From Haloplasma contractile SSD-17B (GTDB taxonomy: Bacteria > Bacillota_I > Bacilli_A > Haloplasmatales > Haloplasmataceae), in contig NZ_AFNU02000009.1 in assembly GCF_000215935.2 (NCBI RefSeq), positions 1-64,000 of the forward strand: a stretch of DNA of 64,000 nucleotides. The letters are read 5' to 3'. Below, one piece after another: positions 8,293 to 18,016 of the stretch. Made by a program: the position numbers and the translations under genes. Within the stretch, counting starts at the first letter, position 1. The number at the start of each line of letters is the position of its first letter. The notes under the pieces were generated by a model, which saw only the letters and a list, made by a program, of their open reading frames with translations, searched no databases and was not told the DNA's origin.

Positions 8293-8643
8293 AACGATCA
8301 TCTCCCCTTCCAAATCTTTATTTTATAAAATTATACATTAGAACGGTCAACTTTACAATATTTGTTAGAAAACACTATATAAATTTGATTTTCAACTACA
8401 GTAATAATATAACCATATCACTATTGTTTTTTATGCAAATAACCTATTGGTTTAGTCTAGGTTTTATTAGTTTTAATTTTTTTGTGAAATAAGTTATACT
8501 AAGAAATATTATATATAACTAAAAAATTTAGTATTTAAAAACGCATAAATCAACCGTGTGATTGACTATGCGTTTTATCTAACGTTCATTTACCGTTGCA
8601 TTTTTTCTAATGAACTGAAGTAAGATTAATTAAATTATAAACT
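8293..8643. other. Intergenic region
   Basis: About 350 very AT-rich bases between the methyltransferase start and the threonine aldolase stop. It holds the aldolase terminator (8537-8576). No convincing short gene or RNA was found. Confidence 0.5.
8537..8576 (-). terminator. Terminator after threonine aldolase
   Basis: Stem AAAACGCATA / TATGCGTTTT with a second inner stem; on the minus strand it ends in a T-run. Confidence 0.75.
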
Positions 8644-9681
8644 TTAAATTGATTGCTTAGCTTGTAGGATGATTTTCATTGAGTCTACGACATGATCAAT
8701 AGTCTCTTTACTAATTCCGTTATGCGTTACAAAGCGTAGTTCATCGCCTGTGTAGCCACCTATTTTTATATCTTTTTCCAATAATAACTGAGTAAAATCC
8801 TTAGGAACCTGTAAATTCTCATCAAATTGAATAAATACCATATTAATGTCTCGCCTATTTTTTATAATGCGAACACCTTCTATTTCATCTAATTTTTCAG
8901 CTAAGTAATGTGCATTGTCATGATCTTCTTTTAAACGTTTTGACATTTTTTCTAATGCAATAATACCGCTAGAAGCTAATATTCCAACCTGTCTAAGTCC
9001 TCCACCCATTAATTTTCTGTTCTTTCTCGCCTTTTTAATGAATGATTCACTACCCGCAATCATTGACCCGATTGGAGCACATAATCCTTTCGATAAGCAA
9101 AACATGACGGTATCTGTATATTGACAAATATCACTTACCTCTACTCCAAGTGAAGTGGAAGCATTGAATACACGTGCCCCGTCTAAATGAACATTTAAAT
9201 TATTTGATTTGGCTAACTCATAGACTGACTTCATGTAATCAACGTCTAAAACTGTTCCATTTGAAACCGCATTCTCTAAACAAATTAATGTAGTAGATGG
9301 AAAATGGATATCTTCTCCTCTAATGGCACCTTTAATCTGATCTAAATTCATTTTCCCAAGTTCGCCTTCGATTGTATGTAATTGTACGCCTGCTATAACT
9401 GCGCTAGATGCAACTTCATATTTCTTAATATGAGAATTAGCCTCTAATATGACCTCATCTCCACGATTTGTATGGGTAAGCAATGCTAACTGGTTACCAA
9501 ACGTTCCTGATGGTACAAATAAAGCCGCTTCCTTTCCTACCATCTTCGCAGCCAATATTTCTAGTTGTTTTACAGTAGGATCATCTTCGTAAACATCATC
9601 TCCTACAATTGCATTTGCCATTGCCTCGCGCATTTCTTTTGTAGGTTGTGTTACTGTATCACTTCTTAAGTCCATTACCAT
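8644..9681 (-). CDS. ltaE: Low-specificity L-threonine aldolase
   Basis: A 345-residue PLP enzyme of the beta-eliminating lyase family that splits threonine or allo-threonine to glycine and acetaldehyde. DLRSDTVTQPT at the N-terminus, NAIVGDDVYEDDPTV near residue 30 and VHLDGARVFNAS near residue 165 are family hallmarks; the PLP lysine is in CLSKGLCAPIGS near residue 200. Start is at the first ATG behind GAGAG; an ATG two codons later is also possible. It lies 40 bp after the cyclase-family gene and is probably cotranscribed with it. It can feed glycine and acetaldehyde into fermentation. Confidence 0.92.
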   Translation of the reverse strand: MVMDLRSDTVTQPTKEMREAMANAIVGDDVYEDDPTVKQLEILAAKMVGKEAALFVPSGTFGNQLALLTHTNRGDEVILEANSHIKKYEVASSAVIAGVQLHTIEGELGKMNLDQIKGAIRGEDIHFPSTTLICLENAVSNGTVLDVDYMKSVYELAKSNNLNVHLDGARVFNASTSLGVEVSDICQYTDTVMFCLSKGLCAPIGSMIAGSESFIKKARKNRKLMGGGLRQVGILASSGIIALEKMSKRLKEDHDNAHYLAEKLDEIEGVRIIKNRRDINMVFIQFDENLQVPKDFTQLLLEKDIKIGGYTGDELRFVTHNGISKETIDHVVDSMKIILQAKQSI

Positions 9682-9721
9682 TGTACTCTCTCTCCCTTTA
9701 TAATGAATTATGAATCATTTT

Positions 9722-10369
9722 TTACCCACTAATAGTGAGTTTAAATTCTTCTATCTCCCTCGCCACGACTCTAGCAATTGATGCCTCCGCCTTTACTTTT
9801 AGTGGAAATGCAATCACCTCAAATGAGTTAATATCTAACAATTCTTCTAAATTCGTAAGATTTTCTATAATAAAGATTTCTTTTTTAAATAATAGTTTAT
9901 GAATATCAAATGGATAATGATCCGGTGATGGAAGATCTAATCCTAACATCTTAATTTTCTTTTTAACAAAGAACTTTGCGAGTTTCTTGTCAATAGTTGG
10001 GTAGTCGGTATAATAAGACTCATCTCCAAATTTTTTACTGTGTCCTGTAAGTAATAATACAATATCCCCTTTTGAAATCATCTTCTCATATTCGGGTTTA
10101 TACTGTATCTCATTTTCTCCCCTGACATCAAGCAAAACCCCATTTCCTACAAATCGTTCAAGTAAAAACTCATTAATAAATTGATCACTTTTTACAAGGT
10201 GCATGGGTGCATCAATATGTGTACCTGCATGCATACCAATTTCTAATTTAAAATTAACATAATGATCCTCGTCTAAATACTTGTCCTGATAGAGTTTAAC
10301 TTCATCATCATAGGGATGCGTACTCATCGAATGGACTAGATTATGACTTAAATCAATTACCTTTTTCAT
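9722..10369 (-). CDS. Cyclase-family metal hydrolase (kynurenine formamidase-like)
   Basis: A 215-residue protein of the cyclase/KynB family. The signature HAGTHIDAPMH (near residue 50), which binds the catalytic metals, is intact, and VIDLSHNLVHSM at the N-terminus is typical. Family members hydrolyse N-formylkynurenine, isatin or other amides. Nothing here points to tryptophan breakdown, so the substrate is open. The start at 10369 has GGAG nine bases upstream. It precedes ltaE on the same strand. Confidence 0.82.
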   Translation of the reverse strand: MKKVIDLSHNLVHSMSTHPYDDEVKLYQDKYLDEDHYVNFKLEIGMHAGTHIDAPMHLVKSDQFINEFLLERFVGNGVLLDVRGENEIQYKPEYEKMISKGDIVLLLTGHSKKFGDESYYTDYPTIDKKLAKFFVKKKIKMLGLDLPSPDHYPFDIHKLLFKKEIFIIENLTNLEELLDINSFEVIAFPLKVKAEASIARVVAREIEEFKLTISG

Positions 10370-10696
10370 AATAACCATCTCCTATACTAAATAGTCATGT
10401 ATACCTTATCGTTCCTAATTATAGTTCTTATTATTTATGATACCTAAAATAGTCGTTTTTTTCAAAGTATTTTGTAAATCTGTATAAAAAAATGAATAAA
10501 CTAATACAGTAATAGGATTTTTCCCTAAAATCTTTTTATTTTTTGGATGAATATGTATAACTATTTTAAGTTTTTATATTTGAAAGCTAGTACGAGTAAA
10601 AACTTCTATTTTTTCTGTAAATGCATTTTACTACATAAAATAGTAATATAATGCTAAAATTAAGGAAGAATTCGTTTAAATTTGGAGGATCGTTTA
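10370..10696. promoter_or_regulatory. Divergent promoter region
   Basis: Holds a minus-strand TATAAT (10418-10423) for the cyclase-ltaE pair and a plus-strand TATAAT (10647-10652) for the PTS gene. -35 boxes are weak on both sides. No gene was found in the remaining AT-rich bases. Confidence 0.5.
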
Positions 10697-11755
10697 ATGT
10701 TAAAACAATATTCAGTTTCTGGTTTTTTACTTAAAGTTTTAAATGGTATGAGTATGGGAGTAATTGTTACATTAGTGCCACCTGCTCTTATTGGTGAAAT
10801 TGCAAAAGCCTTAGACCTTGTCTGGTTGCAACAAACAGCATCGATTACAACAAACTTATTAACGCTTGTGATTGGACTATGTGTTGCAATGCAATTTAAC
10901 TTATCAGCTATTCAAGCTGGTAGTGTAACGATTGCGACTGCTATAGGCGGTGGGGCAATTAAGTTGGTGAGTCAAGTTGGAGATGTGACGTTACCATCAC
11001 AAATCATCCAAATTATAGGACTTGGAGATGTAATTAATGCAGGTATTACCGCTTCTCTAGCAGTCCTAATTGTATTATTAATCGGTGAGCGATTAAAAAA
11101 CTATACAATATTAGTACTCCCTGTTCTTGTTATCGTTGTTGCAGGTCTTATAGGTCGATTTACATTACCCTATGTGTCTGAGATAACGACTCTAATTGGA
11201 AACGCAGTTAATGTCTTTACCGAGATGCAACCGATTATAATGGGAATCTTTATTGCAATGATTTTCGCTTTCCTAATTACTTCCCCCGTATCATCTGTGG
11301 GAGTAGCAGTTGCGATTGGTTTATTGGGTATAAGTTCAGGTGTAGCAAATATAGGTGCAACAGCAGCGTGCTTTGGTCTTGGTATTGCAGCCTATCGTGT
11401 AAGTGGTTTAGGAACTGCAATAGCACATATTATAGGATCACCAAAACTACAAATGGCTAACTTAGCTTTAAAGCCTAAAATTATGCTTCCCGTCATTGCT
11501 AATGCAGCAATTCTTGGGGCAGTTGCTGGGTTCTTTGAAATTCAGGGAACGACTATCAGCGCTGGTTTTGGTTTTGTCGGCATGATTGGACCGTTAACTC
11601 ACTTGAATCTTGTTGGATGGACGACAACTAATCTATTAATTACACTATTTGTATTTGTAATTTTACCAATCGTACTAGCTCTTTTATTTAACTTTATCTT
11701 TATCGATCGACTAAAGTTAATTTCTGAAGACGATTATAAATTGGATTTCGAATAG
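10697..11755 (+). CDS. PTS_EIIC_2-type membrane transporter, orphan IIC
   Basis: A 352-residue integral membrane protein with about ten hydrophobic segments and the Gly/Ala-rich loops of the PTS_EIIC_2 family (for example VTIATAIGGGAIK near residue 75 and GATAACFGLGIAAYRVSG near 222). Start is at ATG 10697 with GGAGG in front; an earlier in-frame TTG is inside that site. No EIIA, EIIB or sugar enzyme lies nearby, so phosphotransfer partners, if any, are elsewhere, and the protein may work as a plain transporter. Its substrate is unknown. Confidence 0.75.
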   Translation: MLKQYSVSGFLLKVLNGMSMGVIVTLVPPALIGEIAKALDLVWLQQTASITTNLLTLVIGLCVAMQFNLSAIQAGSVTIATAIGGGAIKLVSQVGDVTLPSQIIQIIGLGDVINAGITASLAVLIVLLIGERLKNYTILVLPVLVIVVAGLIGRFTLPYVSEITTLIGNAVNVFTEMQPIIMGIFIAMIFAFLITSPVSSVGVAVAIGLLGISSGVANIGATAACFGLGIAAYRVSGLGTAIAHIIGSPKLQMANLALKPKIMLPVIANAAILGAVAGFFEIQGTTISAGFGFVGMIGPLTHLNLVGWTTTNLLITLFVFVILPIVLALLFNFIFIDRLKLISEDDYKLDFE

Positions 11756-11773
11756 TATTAGAACTACTTAAAT

Positions 11774-11810
11774 AAAAATCACCTAATGAACTTGTCATTA
11801 GGTGATTTTT
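11774..11810. terminator. Bidirectional terminator
   Basis: Perfect 16-bp stem AAAAATCACCTAATGA with a 5-base loop between the converging PTS gene and pncB; its last base touches the pncB stop codon. Confidence 0.9.
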
Positions 11811-13255
11811 TATTGCTTATTTCTAACAATTAATTCTCGTTTTAAATCCCATAGTGATTCTGATAAGTCGACATAATATTTATGAGGTTTTTCAAACCGA
11901 AGTACTTCATCCCATAAAGTACTGACTTGCTCAATACATCTCTTCTTTATTTCTTGTATACTTGGACTTTCATAAACACAAATTCCTTTATTGAACAGTT
12001 GAGTTAATAGTTTCTTTGCCTTGAAATTCGTTACTGTTTTTCGTTTCCATGTATGTACAGGGTCAAATATTTCATATGGTAATGTATCATCGATCACTTC
12101 ATCATGTAATGTTACAACATCAGCAATCGCTTTATCTGTACCTTGTTCATAAAGTCGATAGACTTGTTTAAAACCTGGATTTGTAATTTTTGCAGGGTTT
12201 TCACTTAATTTTATTTTAGGTATGATATCGCCATCTCTTTCAACCGCTGCAAGTTTATAGACACCACCGAAAACCGGTTCTGATCTTGACGTAATGAGCC
12301 GTTCTCCAACTCCAAAAAGATCAATTTCAGCTCCCTGTAGTAAAAAGTCACGAATTTTATATTCATCAAGAGAACTCGAAGCTATGATTTTACAATCTTC
12401 ATATCCTGCTTCATCAAGTAACTTCCTTGCTTTTTTTGATAAATAAGTAATGTCTCCGCTATCAATTCGAACCGCTTTTGGTCTATACCCTCTAGGTGTT
12501 AGCACGTCATCAAAAGTTTTAATCGCGTTAGGAATTCCTGATTTTAGTACATTATACGTATCAACTAAAAGTGTACAACCTTCTGGATATGTCGTTGCAT
12601 AAGCTTTAAACGCTTCTAATTCTGAATCAAATAACTGAACCCAACTATGAGCCATCGTACCTAGTGCAGGGACAGAAAAGTCACGCTCAGCAATTGTACA
12701 CGCAGTACCAGAACATCCCCCTATAAACGCCGCACGAGCACCATACACAGCACCATCATAACCTTGGGCGCGGCGGGAACCAAATTCCATTACCGGACGT
12801 CCATTTGCTGCTCTCGCAATTCGATTTGCCTTTGTCGCAATTAAACTTTGATGATTAACCGTAAGTAGTACCATTGTCTCAATAAATTGAGCTTGTATTG
12901 CAGGACCTCGGACGGTCACAATCGGTTCATAAGGAAATATGGGGGTTCCCTCTTCGACTGCCCAAACATCGCATGAGAATTTAAAATTGCGTAAATAATC
13001 TAGAAACGATTCATTAAATAGTTCTTTTTGTCTTAAAAATTCAAGATCTTCCTCAGTAAACTTAAGTTTCTTCAAGTATTCAATTAATTGTTCAATTCCC
13101 GCCATAATGGCAAAGCCACCCTGATCAGGAATCTTTCTGAAAAACATATCAAAATAAACGATGGTGTCCTTATACCCATGTTCTAAGTATCCATTTGACA
13201 TCGTTATTTCGTAAAAGTCAGTGAGTAGTGTTAAATTCCTTGAGTCAAGTTTCAT
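11810..13255 (-). CDS. pncB: Nicotinate phosphoribosyltransferase
   Basis: A 481-residue enzyme of NAD salvage: nicotinate, PRPP and ATP give nicotinate mononucleotide. LTDFYEITMSNGYL (near residue 11), EFGSRRAQG (near 157), the active-site region ALGTMAHSWVQLF (near 197) and RIDSGDITYLSKKARK (near 270) are all conserved. Length matches the Firmicute form (about 480-490). A TATAAT at 13294-13299 lies upstream. The gene stands alone. Confidence 0.93.
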   Translation of the reverse strand: MKLDSRNLTLLTDFYEITMSNGYLEHGYKDTIVYFDMFFRKIPDQGGFAIMAGIEQLIEYLKKLKFTEEDLEFLRQKELFNESFLDYLRNFKFSCDVWAVEEGTPIFPYEPIVTVRGPAIQAQFIETMVLLTVNHQSLIATKANRIARAANGRPVMEFGSRRAQGYDGAVYGARAAFIGGCSGTACTIAERDFSVPALGTMAHSWVQLFDSELEAFKAYATTYPEGCTLLVDTYNVLKSGIPNAIKTFDDVLTPRGYRPKAVRIDSGDITYLSKKARKLLDEAGYEDCKIIASSSLDEYKIRDFLLQGAEIDLFGVGERLITSRSEPVFGGVYKLAAVERDGDIIPKIKLSENPAKITNPGFKQVYRLYEQGTDKAIADVVTLHDEVIDDTLPYEIFDPVHTWKRKTVTNFKAKKLLTQLFNKGICVYESPSIQEIKKRCIEQVSTLWDEVLRFEKPHKYYVDLSESLWDLKRELIVRNKQ

Positions 13256-13363
13256 ATTAATACCTTCTTACGTTTTATTATTGTGATACATTTATTATAC
13301 TATATTTTTATTCAAATGATGAATGTTATGCAATGCTAGTAATCGCATGTGAAAATTGAACCG

Positions 13364-14185
13364 TTATTCATCATTGTCTTCAGTCATTCTTCTTGATTTT
13401 TCACTACAGGTATTCATTGCACGAATGACTGCTTTTCTAAAACCTTCTTCCTCAAGGGTCGTTACAGCTTCAATCGTTGTACCTCCTGGCGAACAAACTT
13501 GATCCTTTAATTCACCTGGATGTAAACCGGTTTCTAAAACCATCTTAGCTGCTCCTAACACGGCTTGTGATGCAAATTTATATGCTTTTTTGCGTGGCAT
13601 CCCTTGAAGTACGGCTGCATCTGCCATCGCTTCAATAAATTGATAGACATAAGCAGGTGAGGACCCACTAACTGGGATTACAGCGTGTATTAGATCTTCA
13701 CTGATGACTTCAGCTTTACCAAATGATTCAAATATTGCAACTACATCATCAATTTCTTCTTGAATCATCAGTTCATTAGGTGAGATAGATGTCATTCCTT
13801 CTGAAACAAGAGCTGGTGTGTTAGGCATGGTTCTGACGATTTTTAATTTTTTACCAAACATAGCTTCTGTTTGCTTAATCGAAACACCTGCTGCAATGTT
13901 AATAATGATCTGGTGTTTGTTGACTAAATCTTTAATTTCATTTATAACAGTTTTATAGACATAGGGTTTCACCGCTAATACAATTAAATCTGCTTCTTTT
14001 GCAACCATTTTATTATCAGTTGTTGTTCTGATATCATAAAGCTTTTTAACGCTTTCTAAAGCCTCTTCACTTCGATTAGATGCAATGATCCGATCACTAG
14101 AAATTAGTTGTGATTTCACAATGCCACCAATGATCGCCTTGGCCATGTTTCCACATCCAATAAACCCAATAGTTTGTTCTTTCAT
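13364..14185 (-). CDS. proC: Pyrroline-5-carboxylate reductase
   Basis: A 273-residue NAD(P)H enzyme that reduces pyrroline-5-carboxylate to proline. IGFIGCGNMAKAII at the N-terminus is the nucleotide-binding motif; VRTMPNTPALVSEGM (near 118) and PVSGSSPAYVYQFIEAM (near 170) are hallmarks, with the C-terminal DQVCSPGGTTIEAV segment (near 230). No proA/proB or ornithine aminotransferase is in the window. In an ornithine and arginine fermenter it could make proline as electron sink or nutrient. The CPBP protease gene ends 43 bp upstream on the same strand. Confidence 0.94.
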   Translation of the reverse strand: MKEQTIGFIGCGNMAKAIIGGIVKSQLISSDRIIASNRSEEALESVKKLYDIRTTTDNKMVAKEADLIVLAVKPYVYKTVINEIKDLVNKHQIIINIAAGVSIKQTEAMFGKKLKIVRTMPNTPALVSEGMTSISPNELMIQEEIDDVVAIFESFGKAEVISEDLIHAVIPVSGSSPAYVYQFIEAMADAAVLQGMPRKKAYKFASQAVLGAAKMVLETGLHPGELKDQVCSPGGTTIEAVTTLEEEGFRKAVIRAMNTCSEKSRRMTEDNDE

Positions 14186-14228
14186 CTTTCATTCACTCCT
14201 TCTTGTCTTGCTATATGAACAAGACTTC

Positions 14229-15122
14229 TTATTTAGTAATATACGCAGCACGATTTAATTTTAAATTATAGATGATAATCGTTGCTATAATCAAGACAAT
14301 TGTTGTTATTAAACCACCCTCAGGTCCAAAACTACCGCCATTAAGTAATTCGTTACCATTCGCACTAAATTTTAAAATTGAAGCATCCATTTGTTGTCCA
14401 CTTACTTCTAATCCAAATACATTTCCTTGGACAAAATTCCAAGCAGAATGAAGTGCACCAATTCCCCATATGTTACTAAACTTCAAGGCATATACGGAAG
14501 CAAAGACACCAAAAAGAATGATGTTTAAAATGCTAAGCACTGATCCATTTGGATTCAATAAATGAAGAACTCCAAATATCGATGAATTAATAATCGTTGC
14601 GATTACTAAGTTATGACGGGCACCTAATGAATTCATAAGATATCCTCTAAGCATCACTTCTTCTGACATACCCTGTATAATAAACCCTAAGAAAAATAGA
14701 ACTAGCAATAACGTTCCACCACCAAGTAGTCCTTCATAGTTCATACTGTTTGTTATGTAAAGGATGAACATAATAAATGAAAATAATCCTATACCTACTA
14801 AATACCCAATCACATAATCCTTGATAGCATAGCGTTTTGAAAAACCGAGTGATTTTGTACTTCTTCCTTCAATCAATAGTACATATAAAATAAATATAAA
14901 TGAAAACACTCCAAATATAAATAGATTAAAAGGGCCTGTAGACTCAATCTCAGTCGTACCATTGTAAAGCATTTGAATAATTACAAATATTGAGGTAGCT
15001 AGTTGTGAGACTAAAAATAATCCAAAAAAGATCAATACCTGAATAGCACCATGGGGTAGAAATTTAGCTTTTTCCGCCTCTTTAACCATTAATACTTGTT
15101 CTTTTCTTAAATTCACTCTCAT
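14229..15122 (-). CDS. CPBP-family intramembrane metalloprotease
   Basis: A 297-residue membrane protein with about eight segments. The CPBP (CAAX/Abi) signature is present: GMSEEVMLRGYLMN (EExxxR, near residue 150), FGVLHLLN (histidine, near 185) and ALHSAWNF near 223. The family includes prenyl-protein proteases and bacteriocin self-immunity proteins. Nothing nearby suggests a bacteriocin. The start has GGGG four bases upstream. Substrate unknown. Confidence 0.85.
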   Translation of the reverse strand: MRVNLRKEQVLMVKEAEKAKFLPHGAIQVLIFFGLFLVSQLATSIFVIIQMLYNGTTEIESTGPFNLFIFGVFSFIFILYVLLIEGRSTKSLGFSKRYAIKDYVIGYLVGIGLFSFIMFILYITNSMNYEGLLGGGTLLLVLFFLGFIIQGMSEEVMLRGYLMNSLGARHNLVIATIINSSIFGVLHLLNPNGSVLSILNIILFGVFASVYALKFSNIWGIGALHSAWNFVQGNVFGLEVSGQQMDASILKFSANGNELLNGGSFGPEGGLITTIVLIIATIIIYNLKLNRAAYITK

Positions 15123-15569
15123 TCAACCCCTTCACAAATAATAAGTCGTTTTTGTACGTACATTAGATTTGTGGCAAATTATATCAATAAAAATCAGATT
15201 ACTATTCTAAGATCACACATATATAGTTTACCATCATTTAGTGAATTATTTCAATGACTCTATAGGATCAAAGGTTGAAATTCTGAATAAATCTTAATTT
15301 ATTAAAAGAACGCATATAATCATTTAGGTTCTGTATATAAAAATGTTGTTTATTACTAATATATAAAATAAAGGTAGTAATAAATTTTAAGAGGGTGCTA
15401 ACTTAGGTCAAAAAAAAAGAGGAAAATCAAATTGATTCAACCCTCTTTATATATTTTATGATGGTTTATTAATGTCCTTCTTGATCATCCCAAATTATAC
15501 AATTTACTTGCCATATTTTGGGTAAATAAAGTTCAAGAAATTTTTCTAAAGCATTACTTTTTATCGTAG
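15123..15569. other. Intergenic region
   Basis: About 450 AT-rich bases upstream of the CPBP gene. It contains the terminator of the YwaF-like gene (15411-15448). I see no gene, riboswitch or T-box in the rest. Confidence 0.5.
15411..15448 (-). terminator. Terminator of the YwaF-like gene
   Basis: Minus-strand stem AAAGAGG / CCTCTTT with an inner TCA/TGA pair, followed by a run of T. It lies about 120 bases beyond the stop codon. Confidence 0.65.
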
Positions 15570-16367
15570 TTACTTGCTAAAAAAACTCTCTTTTTTCTTA
15601 TTCATATAATGTGACTGAATGGGAATACTTTGCCTATTATTTTCACTAATTAATACAAGATACTTGATAACACCTAGCAAAATAAATATAGAGCTTATTG
15701 CAATCAGTTCGTAAGAAATAAGATAAAAAGGCCATCCTCCAAAAATAGTCGCGATGCTATTTTCTTGATTACCACTTACTAATGACATATATTCAGTATC
15801 AAAAATATAATTGAATATAAAGATAACTACCCCGATGATCTGTAAGGTGATAATTGCTTTTATTGTATCCTTAAAAGTAGGCACATACTCATAAACGATT
15901 AAATAATATAGAGGAATAAGTGCCGTTATACCATAAATTATCATACTATTATAATACTTAAAGTACTGGTATGAATAGCCCGGTGTATTAAAAATTAAAG
16001 TAACAATAGAACCAATTACTGCTGAATAGATCAAAAATGAAAAAATCTTCTTACTACCCGTAAACGACAAAATAATTGCAAGAATACTATTAATAGCCAT
16101 CAAAGACAGTGGCAGTTGTTCAATCATTACATCATTTTGAATTATTAACAAAACGTAATGGACCGTAAAGAGGAGCCCTAATGTCCCTCCTAAACTAAAA
16201 CTAATGACCGTTTTAAGTCTAGAATCAGATATATTTCTCCTATAAATAATGATGAGCATGACAACCATATAAAAGATTGATAATGGTATAATCCACTCTA
16301 AAAAGGTTAGTTTATGAAATAATACGTCATTCTCTGTTAACTTTTCATATTTAAAAAAATCGTACAT
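15570..16367 (-). CDS. YwaF-like integral membrane protein
   Basis: A 265-residue protein with about seven membrane segments and no soluble domain. The layout and the QLPLSLMAINSILAIIL, FNTPGY and YYNSMIIYG segments resemble the TIGR02206/YwaF (TMEM164-like) family, whose role is unknown. Start is set at 16367, where GGGGGA lies eight bases upstream, rather than at 16391. It follows the GGDEF/HD-GYP gene by about 100 bp on the same strand. Confidence 0.65.
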   Translation of the reverse strand: MYDFFKYEKLTENDVLFHKLTFLEWIIPLSIFYMVVMLIIIYRRNISDSRLKTVISFSLGGTLGLLFTVHYVLLIIQNDVMIEQLPLSLMAINSILAIILSFTGSKKIFSFLIYSAVIGSIVTLIFNTPGYSYQYFKYYNSMIIYGITALIPLYYLIVYEYVPTFKDTIKAIITLQIIGVVIFIFNYIFDTEYMSLVSGNQENSIATIFGGWPFYLISYELIAISSIFILLGVIKYLVLISENNRQSIPIQSHYMNKKKESFFSK

Positions 16368-16471
16368 AATTAATTCCCCCATTTTTAACATTTAGCATAT
16401 TTTATTAAATTCATTTAGCTATCCTAATATAATCCATATGAACATTTGAATAAATAAAATAAATTGAGATT

Positions 16472-18001
16472 TTAGTTATTTAATTCATTTTCTTTTATTT
16501 CACTCGTATTAAATGACATAATAAATGCCTGAACCACTTCTTCATCAAACTGTTTACCAGAACAATTTTTTAGTTCTTCTATCGCTTGATTATAGTCTAG
16601 TGGTTCTTTATAAGGTCTACTAGATAACATTGCATCAAATGAATCAGCGACGGTTAATATTCGTGATTCTAATGGTATCTCATCACCTGCTAATTGACTC
16701 GGATATCCACGACCATCTATTCGTTCATGGTGATGTTTGATAATTTTATATAATTCACCTAGTCCAGCTAGAGGTTCTACTATATCTGCACTATAAACTG
16801 GGTGTTGCCGAATCATCTCAAACTCTTCTTCTGTAAGCTTACCCTTTTTGTTTAATACTTGTTGAGGAATTTCAACCTTACCTATATCATGTAATAGTGC
16901 TGCTATTTTAAGAATCTTAATACGATTTTGATCCAGATTCATTTGTTTACCTATTTTAATGACATAATCCATTACACGTTCAGAGTGACCGAGTGTATAT
17001 CGATCCTTAGCAGAAACAGTACCTAAAAGTGTTCTAAGACTTGTCATTAATTCTCGTTCTGTAGAACTTAAAATAGTTCTTATATCATTAAAAACATCTC
17101 TGTATATTTTAATGTTACTACGACCGGTTTGTTTTGCATGATGTAATGCATACTCAGACTGTGAGATTAATTCATTTCGATTGCTTGCCACTTCCGGGTA
17201 AATGGTAAATCCCATTGAAAGAGATACATTAATATCTTTAATATTATTGAATTGATGTTCTTTTAAAATCGATTGATTAAAGTTAGTAAGTATTTGTTCA
17301 GACAGTTGTAATAATTGATTTTTTTTAATGTCTGGTAGAATAACAATAAATTCATCAGCACCATAACGACAGACAATATCAATAAGTCTAAGTTCTGATT
17401 TTATGACATCACTTGTAAATTTTAAAAGATGATCGCCAACACGGTGTGAAAATGTTTCATTAAATTTACTAAAGTTATCGATATCAATCATAATCGTTCC
17501 AAGTGTACTATCGTTACGATTGATGCGTAAAAGTTCTAAATCAAGACGCTCTTGAAAATAACGATGGTTGAATGCTTCTGTTATACTATCTATATATCCA
17601 TTATCCTCAATTGACTTTTGATACTTTTTCTGTTTAGAAGCTAGCATAACAACTAAGGCTGATAATAGTATAGTAATAAATCGATATGACATAATCTGTA
17701 CATATAATGGATTATCTGAACTGCTGTATTTATAATAAATATGTATTATATTTACAAAACTAAAAAATAAAGCGGTTATAAAACCTTTACTTAAATATTT
17801 ATATGAAACAAACAATAACGTAATGATTTGGATATTTGATAATATAATAATCCAGTGTAAAGGTAGCCTATATAATACTTGTGTAATTTCTAGTGTTGTA
17901 TTTAAAATTATAACAAAAATGAAATTAATGGTTGCTAATAAATGAATTGAATAATTAGCACTTTTTAATTTGTTAAAATTTAATGTATTTTTGTAAATCA
18001 T
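16472..18001 (-). CDS. Membrane GGDEF/HD-GYP protein (cyclic di-nucleotide signalling)
   Basis: A 509-residue sensor-type protein. About four membrane segments fill residues 20-125, then a GGDEF domain and an HD-GYP phosphodiesterase domain. The GGDEF motif reads GADEF (214-218), a deviation at the second glycine, while the product-binding I-site RLID sits exactly five residues before it. The HD-GYP half looks active: LLHDIGK (HD) and HHERIDGRGYP are intact. It may therefore bind cyclic di-GMP through the first domain and break it down with the second. Start 18001 has GGGG six bases upstream. No flagellar or exopolysaccharide genes are nearby. Confidence 0.9.
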   Translation of the reverse strand: MIYKNTLNFNKLKSANYSIHLLATINFIFVIILNTTLEITQVLYRLPLHWIIILSNIQIITLLFVSYKYLSKGFITALFFSFVNIIHIYYKYSSSDNPLYVQIMSYRFITILLSALVVMLASKQKKYQKSIEDNGYIDSITEAFNHRYFQERLDLELLRINRNDSTLGTIMIDIDNFSKFNETFSHRVGDHLLKFTSDVIKSELRLIDIVCRYGADEFIVILPDIKKNQLLQLSEQILTNFNQSILKEHQFNNIKDINVSLSMGFTIYPEVASNRNELISQSEYALHHAKQTGRSNIKIYRDVFNDIRTILSSTERELMTSLRTLLGTVSAKDRYTLGHSERVMDYVIKIGKQMNLDQNRIKILKIAALLHDIGKVEIPQQVLNKKGKLTEEEFEMIRQHPVYSADIVEPLAGLGELYKIIKHHHERIDGRGYPSQLAGDEIPLESRILTVADSFDAMLSSRPYKEPLDYNQAIEELKNCSGKQFDEEVVQAFIMSFNTSEIKENELNN

Positions 18002-18016
18002 AATATCCCCTTTCAT

